A DNA stretch of 64,000 nucleotides, from assembly GCA_024234615.1 (NCBI GenBank), contig JACKNY010000001.1:958501-1022500 (forward strand). Reading direction: 5' to 3'. Both the position numbers and the translations under genes were made by a program. Below the pieces are notes generated by a model. The model ran no database searches and was not told the DNA's origin. It saw only the letters and a program-made list of their open reading frames with translations. Source of the DNA: Pseudomonadales bacterium (GTDB lineage Bacteria; Pseudomonadota; Gammaproteobacteria; Pseudomonadales; IMCC2047). Every line of letters begins with the position of its first letter. Position 1 is the stretch's first letter. Below are positions 33,834 through 41,901 of this stretch, piece by piece.

Positions 33834-36001
33834 ATGAACGATACAAATGATTTTGCAGATATACATGAGATTTTTCTGGAGGAATGCGCGGAAAATCTTG
33901 ACGTGTTGGAAGCAGGCCTGCTTGAACTCAAAACGGGTATCACAGACTTAGACCTTCTGAACAATATTTTTAGGGCCGCCCATTCCATTAAAGGGGGTGC
34001 TGCGACCTTCGGTTTTATACCCATTTCTGAATTTACCCACCATATGGAAACCCTGTTGGATGAAATGCGTAATGAAAACCTGCAGCCCTCGTCTGAAAGC
34101 GTCCACATCCTGTTATCCTGTGTCGATGTGCTCAGGGCCATGATGGAGGAATCCAATGGTGGCGCTGCGGTGGAGCAATCCAAGATCGAAAATCATATCA
34201 ACCAGTTAAGGCAAATTGGTGTCGGCGTTACTAAAAATGAAGAGCAGGTTACGTCGCAACTGCCGACAGGATTACCAACTGGGTTATTACCAACTGAGTT
34301 AGAGCAAGTAGGCGCATTTCAACGTGTTTGGACAATACGCTTTAAGCCAAAACCCCATTTATTGGAAACTGGGAATGACCCATTAAACCTCTTCCACGAG
34401 CTGGAAAACTGGGTACGTTAACCGTCAAAGCCAAGACCGGCAAAGTGCCGGACATCGAGATGATTGACCCTCATCAGTGCTTTATTCACTGGGAACTTAA
34501 GTTAATTGGTGAGGTTAGCGAGGATCAAATTGCTGAAGTATTTGATTGGGTTGAATTTGATTGTGAATTAGAAATTAAAGCAGAAGATGGTATCCGGGAG
34601 CTCAGTCCGGAAATTGAAACTATTAATGCAAAAGTTCAGAGGTCAGAACTGAATCCTGGCACAAGCGCAAAGGAAAATGAATGTAAAGAAGGTGGGGTGG
34701 TCAAGAGCGCAACTGTCACAGTGGGAGCGTCATCATCGAAACAAGCAAAGCCAAATCCTGAAGCAGGCTCTATTCGTGTTAGTACACATAAAATTGACCA
34801 GCTCATCGATTTGGTCGGTGAGCTGGTGATTACTCAATCAATGCTGCGGCGATTTGGTGAAGAAGCCAGCGAAGTGGATCAGGATGCACTTCGCGACAGT
34901 GTTTCAGAATTACTGCGTAACACCCGTCAGCTTCAAGAAAGTGTCATGATGATACGCATGCTGCCCATTAGTTTTTGTTTTGCGAGATTTCCCCGTTTGG
35001 TACATGACATGAGCGCGAAACTGGGTAAGAAAATCAATCTCGAAATGGTTGGTGAAAATACCGAAGTTGATAAAACCGTACTGGAGAAAATTTCCGATCC
35101 GTTGGTACATTTGGTGCGTAACGCACTGGACCATGGTATTGAGTCTCCTAATGATCGCTTGGCAGCGGGTAAAGATCAAACGGGCACTATCACGCTGAAA
35201 GCTTTTCACGAAGGCGCTAACGTCGTTCTTCAAATTATTGATGATGGCGCGGGACTGAACCGTACCAGAATTCTAGCGAAAGCGATTGAAAAGGGTATTG
35301 TGTCTGAGACGGAGGAATTGACTGACGAGCAGATAGATCAGTTGATCTTTAAACCTGGGTTTTCAACGGCGGAAGCGGTGTCAGATGTCTCCGGCAGAGG
35401 AGTTGGCATGGATGTCGTCAGGCGCAATATTGTACAGCTTAGCGGTCGTGTGGATGTCAAATCCGTCCCAGGTCAGGGCAGCGTCCTTACCATCAGTTTG
35501 CCCCTGACCCTGGCCATACTTGAAGGCCAGTTGATTCGAGTGGGTAATCAAATCTTTATCATATCCCTGTTGTCAATTATCGAAACAGTCAGCGTTGACC
35601 ATTCGCTTGTTAATAATATTGCCGGCGATGTAGACGTATATCGATTGCGCGGAGAACACATTCCCATTATTCATTTGTCCGACTTTGCGGAATTGCCCGC
35701 TGATCGCCCCGGCGCAGATCGATTGCTGGTGATTGTCGAGGGTGAAGGTCAGCGCGTCGGTATCCTGGTCGACGAATTGTTAGGACAGCAGCAGGTAGTG
35801 ATTAAAAGTCTTGAAAAGAATTTTCGGGCGGTGCCAGGCGTCACAGGCGCAACAATTCTTGGTGATGGCACTGTTGCGCTCATTATTGATACTCCCGGAT
35901 TGATAAAAAAATATCTGTCCGGTGATTGGCAGGTTAAATCGTTATTATCTGCGAAGAAAAGACAATTCAGCGATGATTTTGTCGTCAACGGACATAACTA
36001 A
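33834..36001 (+). pseudogene. cheA: Chemotaxis histidine kinase CheA, split by a single -1 frame change
   Basis: The 5' part (33834-34421) encodes the P1 phosphotransfer domain with the phosphorylated histidine H50 in FRAAHSIKGGAATFGF, then a linker and the start of the next domain, and stops at TAA 34419-34421. The 3' part continues in the -1 frame: reading LGTLTVKAKTGKVPDIEMID from 34409, then dimerisation domain, ATPase (NALDHGIESP, DDGAGLN, GRGVGMDVV) and the CheW-like P5 domain to 36001. From GTG 34445 the distal part alone is 518 aa. One missing base near 34404-34411 explains the break. It could be a real mutation, a sequencing or assembly error, or recoding; every other domain is intact, which argues for a very recent event or an error. 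Confidence 0.85.
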
Positions 36002-36022
36002 TAGCAGAGGTGAATTCTGATT

Positions 36023-36559
36023 ATGGAAAATGCGCTTTCTCAAACAATGGTTGATGAAACCCATGGAAATCAACAGCTTACTTTTATGCTTAGTGGTGAG
36101 GAGTATGGCGTAGATATACTACAGGTTCAGGAAGTGAAAAGCTGGATTGCAACGACGCCTATTCCCGGTACCCCGGATTATGTCCTTGGCGTTATTAATT
36201 TACGTGGCACTATCGTGCCTGTGGTTGATCTTCGTATTCGGTTCGGGGCCGATCCGGTGAAATTTAATGATGAGACAGTGATTATTGTTGTTCGGGTGAA
36301 CTGTGCAGTTGGCAATCGTACTGTGGGTATGGTGGCCGATGCGATTTCGGAAGTGTATGACTTGAATAGTGAAGATATGAAGCCACCACCGGATTTTGGT
36401 ACGACAGTTTCCATTAACTATGTTCGGTCGTTAGTTTCAATGCCTAATGGAATGGTTATTCTCTTGGATGTGGATAAGCTGATATCTGAGAGTATTTTTG
36501 GCGTAATCGATCAACAGGCGGACTCAATCGAGGTGTCCAGTGTCGATATCACCCACTAA
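36023..36559 (+). CDS. cheW: Chemotaxis coupling protein CheW
   Basis: CheW links receptors to CheA. The 178-residue protein has the typical QLTFMLSGEEYGVDILQVQEV, PIPGTPDYVLGVINLRGTIVPVVDLR (in pieces) and a final GMVILLDVDKLIS. It starts 22 bases after cheA, and its last 20 bases overlap the STAS gene. Confidence 0.95.
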   Translation: MENALSQTMVDETHGNQQLTFMLSGEEYGVDILQVQEVKSWIATTPIPGTPDYVLGVINLRGTIVPVVDLRIRFGADPVKFNDETVIIVVRVNCAVGNRTVGMVADAISEVYDLNSEDMKPPPDFGTTVSINYVRSLVSMPNGMVILLDVDKLISESIFGVIDQQADSIEVSSVDITH

Positions 36560-36890
36560 AGCGACAAAAGCGCAAGCAGCAAAAGCGAAAGTCGTAAAGG
36601 CGAAGGCTACAAAAGGCACGATCATTTTAGCTCACAGCCTTAGTATTGCTGATGCGACAAAATTACAAGCGCAACTGGCAGATTGCAGCATCAACAAAAT
36701 TCCCGTTCGTATTGATGCCGGAGAGGTAGCTCGTGTTGATACTGCGATCTTACAGGTACTGCTTGCCTCGGTTATTACCGGAAGATTTTCAGGGCGGCCT
36801 CTGACCTGGACAGAAGTCTCGAAAGATTTTTTGGCGAGTGCTCAACGGTTAGGCCTAAGCGCTGAGCTGGGGCTGCCTAAGCGGGGTTGA
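36540..36890 (+). CDS. STAS-domain protein in chemotaxis operon
   Basis: The 116-residue protein begins at GTG 36540, with AGG 6 bases upstream, inside the cheW coding end. The first 25 residues are Ala/Lys-rich (KATKAQAAKAKVVKAKATKG), and the rest fits a STAS/MlaB-type fold: LSIADATKLQAQL, VRIDAGEVARVDTAILQVLLA and a C-terminal AQRLGLSAELGL. The usual phosphorylatable Ser/Thr of anti-anti-sigma factors is replaced by VDTAILQ (a Thr is present). It may act as an accessory scaffold or phospho-switch in the chemosensory array; that is inference. Confidence 0.75.
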   Translation: MSISPTKATKAQAAKAKVVKAKATKGTIILAHSLSIADATKLQAQLADCSINKIPVRIDAGEVARVDTAILQVLLASVITGRFSGRPLTWTEVSKDFLASAQRLGLSAELGLPKRG

Positions 36891-36935
36891 TCAAAATAGG
36901 ATGAATCGACTAACAATCCAAATTGTGGTGCTTAT

Positions 36936-37403
36936 ATGAAGCAATCGTTAGCCAAATTGTTGGCGGCACTGGTCGACCATATGGATTTATTAACTTCGCA
37001 GCATCAACAAAATTCACGCGTGTTGATTGAAGCTTTGGAAGAATGGGAGCTTCAAATAGAACAGGAGTGTGGCAGCCCGGCAGTAGTAAAAAATGCTTCT
37101 CTGGTAAAAGCTTATCAAGGCTTGGATGCGATGGAGCAGCGACTACAGTTCTTAAGAAAAGCACTTTATTCAGTCAGTGAGCTGGTTGAGCATGGTGGCC
37201 AAGAAGATTACCCCAATAGCTTAGATGAAATGATGCTGAACCTAGCCAGAATGTCACCAGTATCAACGGATAGTCGTTTTTATACGCAACGGCCTGAAAG
37301 GGTGGGGGCGTCCGTAGATGCTATTGATGGTGTTGAAGGTAGTGTGATTTTGTTTGATGATGAAGATGTGCCAACACAAATAAATAGTCGGCAAAACATA
37401 TGA
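36936..37403 (+). CDS. Unknown helical protein in che operon
   Basis: I do not recognise this 155-residue protein. Residues 1-90 are strongly helical with heptad-like leucines (LAKLLAALVDHMDLLTSQ, QRLQFLRKALYSVSELV), and the C-terminal 50 residues are acidic and probably disordered. It lies between the STAS gene (45 bases) and cheR, which it overlaps by 4 bases (ATGA), so it is expressed with the chemosensory genes. It occupies a position where other clusters carry regulators or scaffold genes. There is no CheZ-like active-site motif that I can see. Confidence 0.7.
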   Translation: MKQSLAKLLAALVDHMDLLTSQHQQNSRVLIEALEEWELQIEQECGSPAVVKNASLVKAYQGLDAMEQRLQFLRKALYSVSELVEHGGQEDYPNSLDEMMLNLARMSPVSTDSRFYTQRPERVGASVDAIDGVEGSVILFDDEDVPTQINSRQNI

Positions 37404-38236
37404 ATCACAGTCTTGCCTTTCAATTGGAACGCAGCGATTTCAATCGAATAGCGAGGCTATTAAAGGATCAAGCGGGAATATCACTGCATGAGCACAAACA
37501 CGCCATGGTGCGCAGCCGCTTATCCAAACGTTTACGCAAACTGGGCCTAGATAGTTTTAAAGAATACTGCGATCTACTGGCGGATAGAAACACCCCAGAA
37601 CTTCAGCTTTTTATCAATGCGCTAACCACTAATTTGACGGCCTTCTTTAGAGAAGACCATCACTTCCGGCTGCTTAAATCCGAAATTATGCCCAACTTAT
37701 TAGAGCATCAACGTAGCGGTAGACAGCCGGTTCGAATTTGGTCCGCAGGCTGTTCTTCTGGAGAGGAACCCTATTCTATTGCCATAGCCCTGGCGGAATT
37801 TTTTGGTAAGACGGATAACTGGAATGTCGAGATCATGGCATCTGATCTTGATACCCAAATGCTTGATACCGCTGAGCGCGGCGCTTATCACCTGGATCGT
37901 GTTCAGGGAATCGGTGAAGAGCGCTTACGACGCTGGTTTCTTAAGGGTAAAGGTGGCAATCAAGGCATGGTAAGGGTAATTCCTGAACTACGAGAACGAA
38001 TCAAATTTTTTCAGCTTAACCTGAACGAGCCTTGGCCGCAGATGGGCAATATCAATCTAATTTTCTGTCGTAATGTTCTGATTTATTTTGACCCGGAGTA
38101 CCGGAAGACTATGTTCAAACAGTTTGCTCGATTACAGAAAAGAAATGACTATTTCATCATTGGCCATTCCGAAACACTCAACAAATATAGCGATGCCTAT
38201 AAAATGATACATACGACGGCGTATCGAAGAGTATGA
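37400..38236 (+). CDS. cheR: Chemoreceptor methyltransferase CheR
   Basis: CheR methylates glutamates of receptors with SAM. The protein (278 aa) has the N-terminal helical domain (FNRIARLLKDQAGISL, KHAMVRSRLSKRLRKLG), NALTTNLTAFFREDHHF, the SAM motif IWSAGCSSGEEPYSIAI and LIFCRNVLIYFDP. It overlaps the preceding gene and cheD by 4 bases each. Its beta-subdomain may bind the EWESF tail of the receptor in the same cluster. Confidence 0.95.
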   Translation: MNHSLAFQLERSDFNRIARLLKDQAGISLHEHKHAMVRSRLSKRLRKLGLDSFKEYCDLLADRNTPELQLFINALTTNLTAFFREDHHFRLLKSEIMPNLLEHQRSGRQPVRIWSAGCSSGEEPYSIAIALAEFFGKTDNWNVEIMASDLDTQMLDTAERGAYHLDRVQGIGEERLRRWFLKGKGGNQGMVRVIPELRERIKFFQLNLNEPWPQMGNINLIFCRNVLIYFDPEYRKTMFKQFARLQKRNDYFIIGHSETLNKYSDAYKMIHTTAYRRV

Positions 38237-38853
38237 CACGACAAAATGCGTATTTTGAAAGGCTGCATCGTATGCCCTGCAATAAAACAGGCAAACGGAT
38301 GGTTAAAGTCGGACCGGGTGACTATTACATTTCCAGCCAAGACGAGCATATTGTGACGGTATTAGGGTCTTGTATAGCCGCTTGTATTCGAGACCCCTAT
38401 GCTGGTGTGGCAGGGATGAATCATTTTATGTTACCCCTCAGTCAGTGTGCAGCGAATCCTTCCTTAAGCGTATTAAATCCGAGCGATGCAAACCGCTATG
38501 GCAACTATGCGATGGAGCATTTGATCAATGAAGTATTGAAATTGGGTGGTAAGAAGAACCGTTTGGAGGTAAAGCTTTTTGGTGGCAGTAATCTGTTTAA
38601 GGATAAATATGATGTCGGTAGGCACAATATTGAATTTGTCGAAAATTATTTGCGTGCGGAAAATATGTTAGTGCTAGCTAAGGATCTTGGGGGTAATTTT
38701 TCACGTCGCATAGTTTATCGCTTAAAAGACGGGATTGTACTAGTGAAAAAATTAGGGTTGATTGATACCAATAAGGTTGTACGCGAAGAGAAGCAACACT
38801 TACTCAGCATTAATAAAAAGCCTGTCGGCGGTGAAGTAGAACTTTTTGATTAA
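38233..38853 (+). CDS. cheD: Chemoreceptor glutamine deamidase CheD
   Basis: CheD deamidates receptor glutamines and in Bacillus also binds CheC. The active-site cysteine is in TVLGSCIAACIRDP and the histidine in AGMNHFMLP, with the threonine/KLFGGSN stretch downstream (VKLFGGSNLF). The length (206 aa) is normal with a longer N-terminal lead. Its presence beside a CheC/CheX-type protein is consistent with a CheD-based adaptation loop. It overlaps cheR by 4 bases and precedes cheB by 14. Confidence 0.95.
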   Translation: MTRQNAYFERLHRMPCNKTGKRMVKVGPGDYYISSQDEHIVTVLGSCIAACIRDPYAGVAGMNHFMLPLSQCAANPSLSVLNPSDANRYGNYAMEHLINEVLKLGGKKNRLEVKLFGGSNLFKDKYDVGRHNIEFVENYLRAENMLVLAKDLGGNFSRRIVYRLKDGIVLVKKLGLIDTNKVVREEKQHLLSINKKPVGGEVELFD

Positions 38854-38867
38854 CAAGGGATGCGGAA

Positions 38868-39962
38868 ATGATAAAGGTTTTGATAGTAGATGACTCAAGA
38901 TCACAACGTGTTCTGCTAAGCCGATTACTCAGTACGGATAGAAACATTCAAGTGGTAGGTTCAGCGGAAGATGCCTATGATGCGCGCGAAAAAATTAAAC
39001 AGCTGAAACCGGACGTTTTAACCCTGGATGTGGAAATGCCGCGGATGGATGGCATCACATTTCTGAAAAATTTAATGCGCTTGCACCCACTACCGGTAGT
39101 AATGATATCCACACTCACGGCTACCAATAGTCCCGCCGCATTAGAAGCGTTGAATAGTGGGGCAATTGATTTTGTACTGAAGCGGAACTTAGCCTCACCG
39201 GAAGATATAAAATTGTATAGTAGGGAGATTCTGCGTGCAGTGAAACAAGCAGCACAGGCGAAAATTCCTGCTAGCAACAGGGAAGATCCTATGACGAAGT
39301 CGGGCCCTGTCAATGCGGCAATAGACGGGTTAAAGCTCAGTAACCGGTTGCCGGATACTGCTCATCGAATCGTTGCGATCGGTGCTTCAACAGGGGGGCC
39401 GCCCGCACTACAAAGAGTGTTGAAAAATTTTTACGACCCAAATAGCAGTGTACTCATTGTGCAGCATTTGCCGGAATATTTTAGTGAAACATTTGCTAAG
39501 CGGCTTAATGAGTCGTCCAGAATGATCGTGAAATTAGCTGAGCCCGGTGAAGTGGTTAAAAAGGGTTATGTTTATGTGGCGCCGGGGGGGCGGCACCTAC
39601 TTTTAAGGAAAAAGGGGGCGCAGTTTATCTGCATGCTATCCTCTGTGGGCCCTGTTAATCGACATCGACCTTCCGTCGATGTTTTATTTAGTTCGATTAC
39701 TCAAGTTGCGGCAGAACAATGTGTGGCCGTGTTAATGACGGGAATGGGTAATGATGGCGCAAACGGGATGCTAGAGTTACACGGGGCCGGCGCGGTTACT
39801 ATCGCTCAGGATGAAAACTCCAGTGTGGTCTGGGGTATGCCCCGCGCGGCGGTGGAGTTAGGTGGGGCCGACATGGTGCTATCGGAAGCAGATATTCCAA
39901 GAGCCGTTGTTCAGTTGATATCGGATTTAGGCTGTAATGCAACAAGGCGTACGGCCGTGTAA
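38868..39962 (+). CDS. cheB: Chemotaxis response regulator methylesterase CheB
   Basis: CheB removes receptor methyl groups when phosphorylated by CheA. The receiver domain has VDDSRSQR and the phospho-acceptor aspartate in LTLDVEMPRMDG. The methylesterase domain has the catalytic serine in GASTGGPPAL, the histidine in VQHLPEYF and the aspartate in MTGMGNDGANG. The 364-residue length is typical. It is the last gene of the cluster; a converging gene ends 80 bases downstream. Confidence 0.96.
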   Translation: MIKVLIVDDSRSQRVLLSRLLSTDRNIQVVGSAEDAYDAREKIKQLKPDVLTLDVEMPRMDGITFLKNLMRLHPLPVVMISTLTATNSPAALEALNSGAIDFVLKRNLASPEDIKLYSREILRAVKQAAQAKIPASNREDPMTKSGPVNAAIDGLKLSNRLPDTAHRIVAIGASTGGPPALQRVLKNFYDPNSSVLIVQHLPEYFSETFAKRLNESSRMIVKLAEPGEVVKKGYVYVAPGGRHLLLRKKGAQFICMLSSVGPVNRHRPSVDVLFSSITQVAAEQCVAVLMTGMGNDGANGMLELHGAGAVTIAQDENSSVVWGMPRAAVELGGADMVLSEADIPRAVVQLISDLGCNATRRTAV

Positions 39963-40041
39963 TGTTGTTAAAAAACCGCCACAAGGAAAAACCTTTCGTC
40001 AGTCCGGAAAGATTTCTTAGCAATCTCAGCTTTGCGTCAGA

Positions 40042-41874
40042 TTAGTTTTTTGAAACGACCCAATGGTTGACGCGTTCTTCCAATACTGACAAGGGTAAAG
40101 GCCCATTTGTCAGCACAACATCATGATATTCCCCCAAGTTAAATTTCACCCCTAGCTTGGATCTCGCCATTTCCCTCAGAGCCAATATTTTACGCATGCC
40201 AATCTTATAGGCGGTAGCCTGCCCCGGCATCACAATATAGCGTTCGGTGGCACGAATTGCCTGCTCCGGTGGTGCTGGCGCATTCTGTACTTGATATTCG
40301 ATAGTTTGCTCACGGGTCCATTTTTTGTAATGCAGTCCGGTATCCACCACTAAACGAATCGCCCGCCATAACTCCATAGAGAGTCGACCAAAATCGGAAT
40401 AGGGATCCTGGTAAAAACCGCCCATCTCCTTGGGTAAATACTCCGAATACAAGCCCCAGCCTTCGACAAAGGCAGTAAGCTCCATCATCTCGGTACGAAA
40501 TTTAGGCAGGTTTTTCAATTCTTGGCCAATAGCAATTTGCATATGGTGTCCAGGAATGCCTTCATGGTAGGCCAGCGCCTCTTCCGAATAGCGGGGATTA
40601 TCCGACATACGATATAGATTTACATAGAAAATTCCGGGCCGACTGCCGTCCAAAGCGGGCTGCATATAAAATGCCCAGCCAGCGGTTTTTTCCCGATACG
40701 GCTCAATGGCTTTAACGGTAATGTCCGCTTCTGGTTTGGTATTAAATACCTCATCTAAGCGCCGTTTCATTTGTTCAATAATTTCTGAAGAACGATCTAA
40801 ATAGGCTTGTCGCCCCGCGTCTGTATCGGGGTAAAAGAAACGGCTGTCTTTACGAACATACTGAAAGAAATCCTGCAATGTTCCTACGAAGCCGACCTGC
40901 TTCATGATGGCGCGCATCTCAGCATGAATACGGTCAACCTCATTGAGGCCGTATTGATGGATTTCCTCCGGAGTTAACGTCGTGGTAGTTGTTTCACGGA
41001 GCTGGAACCTATAGTACTCATCACCATTCGGCAATTTCCAGGCGCCACTTTTCGTTGTGGCTAATTTTTGCTGTTGCTTGAGTAGCGCGGACAAAGCCAG
41101 ATAGGCTGGTTTTACAAAGTATAAAAGTGCGCGCTCTGCTTCTGCGAGTAGTCGTTGCGACTGCTTTTCCGGCAGTTTAAGCGCTTCTAATTTGGCGCGA
41201 AAATCTGCCAGCAGCGGACTATCGGTTTGATTCTTTTCAAAGGGCGCGCCGGTTAATATATTCTGAATCTCGCTCAAAACGTGAGGAAAAACAAATTTGG
41301 GTGGCAGTACGCCTTTTTGTGCACGTATTTCCAAACCTTCCACCAATTGCCTGAGCAAGGTTTGAACGCCCTTAAGTCTCGCAATATAGGCTTGAGCATC
41401 AGCGACTGAATTCACTTGATGAATATTAATAAGAAAAGCAGGAATTTCAGAATGCAGACCGAACATCTGATTAACAGGATAGTTGTGATGCCGCCAGCGA
41501 TAACCTTCAATCTGAGATTCGACCATTTGTTCAAACAATCGATAACTAAGCTGTGACTGCTCATCCAGTTTTTCGTAATCGAAATTATTTCTCAGGGACG
41601 CTAAATTATTTACTGCTAGGCTTAAATTTTCTGTTTGAAACTTTTCACTAATATCATCCCATTTATCGTAGTCATCTTTGATGCCGAGCGTTGACTGCTT
41701 CATTGGGCTACGCGACAAATACTGCTTGAAAACATCCTCAAAAAAAATATTTAAGCGTTGGTTATCATCTTGTTTTTCTTTGGCGTGAAGCATCAACGCT
41801 TGGGTCGAAAATGTTATGAATATAAATGAGTAAAATATTAATTTTAAATAGATAAACCGATTTTTGCTGTTCAT
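40042..41874 (-). CDS. DUF885 family metallopeptidase-like protein, exported
   Basis: The 610-residue protein has an N-terminal hydrophobic signal (about residues 8-30) and a DUF885 domain. The zinc-site motif is AYHEGIPGHHMQIA, followed by a glutamate in AFVEGWGLYSEYL. Related proteins are carboxypeptidase-like and act on short peptides. It lies 27 bases downstream of fadE on the same strand and may be co-transcribed with it; no functional link is obvious. Confidence 0.86.
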   Translation of the reverse strand: MNSKNRFIYLKLIFYSFIFITFSTQALMLHAKEKQDDNQRLNIFFEDVFKQYLSRSPMKQSTLGIKDDYDKWDDISEKFQTENLSLAVNNLASLRNNFDYEKLDEQSQLSYRLFEQMVESQIEGYRWRHHNYPVNQMFGLHSEIPAFLINIHQVNSVADAQAYIARLKGVQTLLRQLVEGLEIRAQKGVLPPKFVFPHVLSEIQNILTGAPFEKNQTDSPLLADFRAKLEALKLPEKQSQRLLAEAERALLYFVKPAYLALSALLKQQQKLATTKSGAWKLPNGDEYYRFQLRETTTTTLTPEEIHQYGLNEVDRIHAEMRAIMKQVGFVGTLQDFFQYVRKDSRFFYPDTDAGRQAYLDRSSEIIEQMKRRLDEVFNTKPEADITVKAIEPYREKTAGWAFYMQPALDGSRPGIFYVNLYRMSDNPRYSEEALAYHEGIPGHHMQIAIGQELKNLPKFRTEMMELTAFVEGWGLYSEYLPKEMGGFYQDPYSDFGRLSMELWRAIRLVVDTGLHYKKWTREQTIEYQVQNAPAPPEQAIRATERYIVMPGQATAYKIGMRKILALREMARSKLGVKFNLGEYHDVVLTNGPLPLSVLEERVNHWVVSKN

Positions 41875-41901
41875 AAATCAGAGGCTCTTTAGTCTTTGCT
41901 A

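Noticed and set aside
36540..36620. Alanine/lysine-rich start of the STAS gene as a frameshifted tail of cheW
   Set aside because: cheW is complete and the STAS protein has its own GTG and ribosome binding site; the overlap is a normal coupled arrangement.
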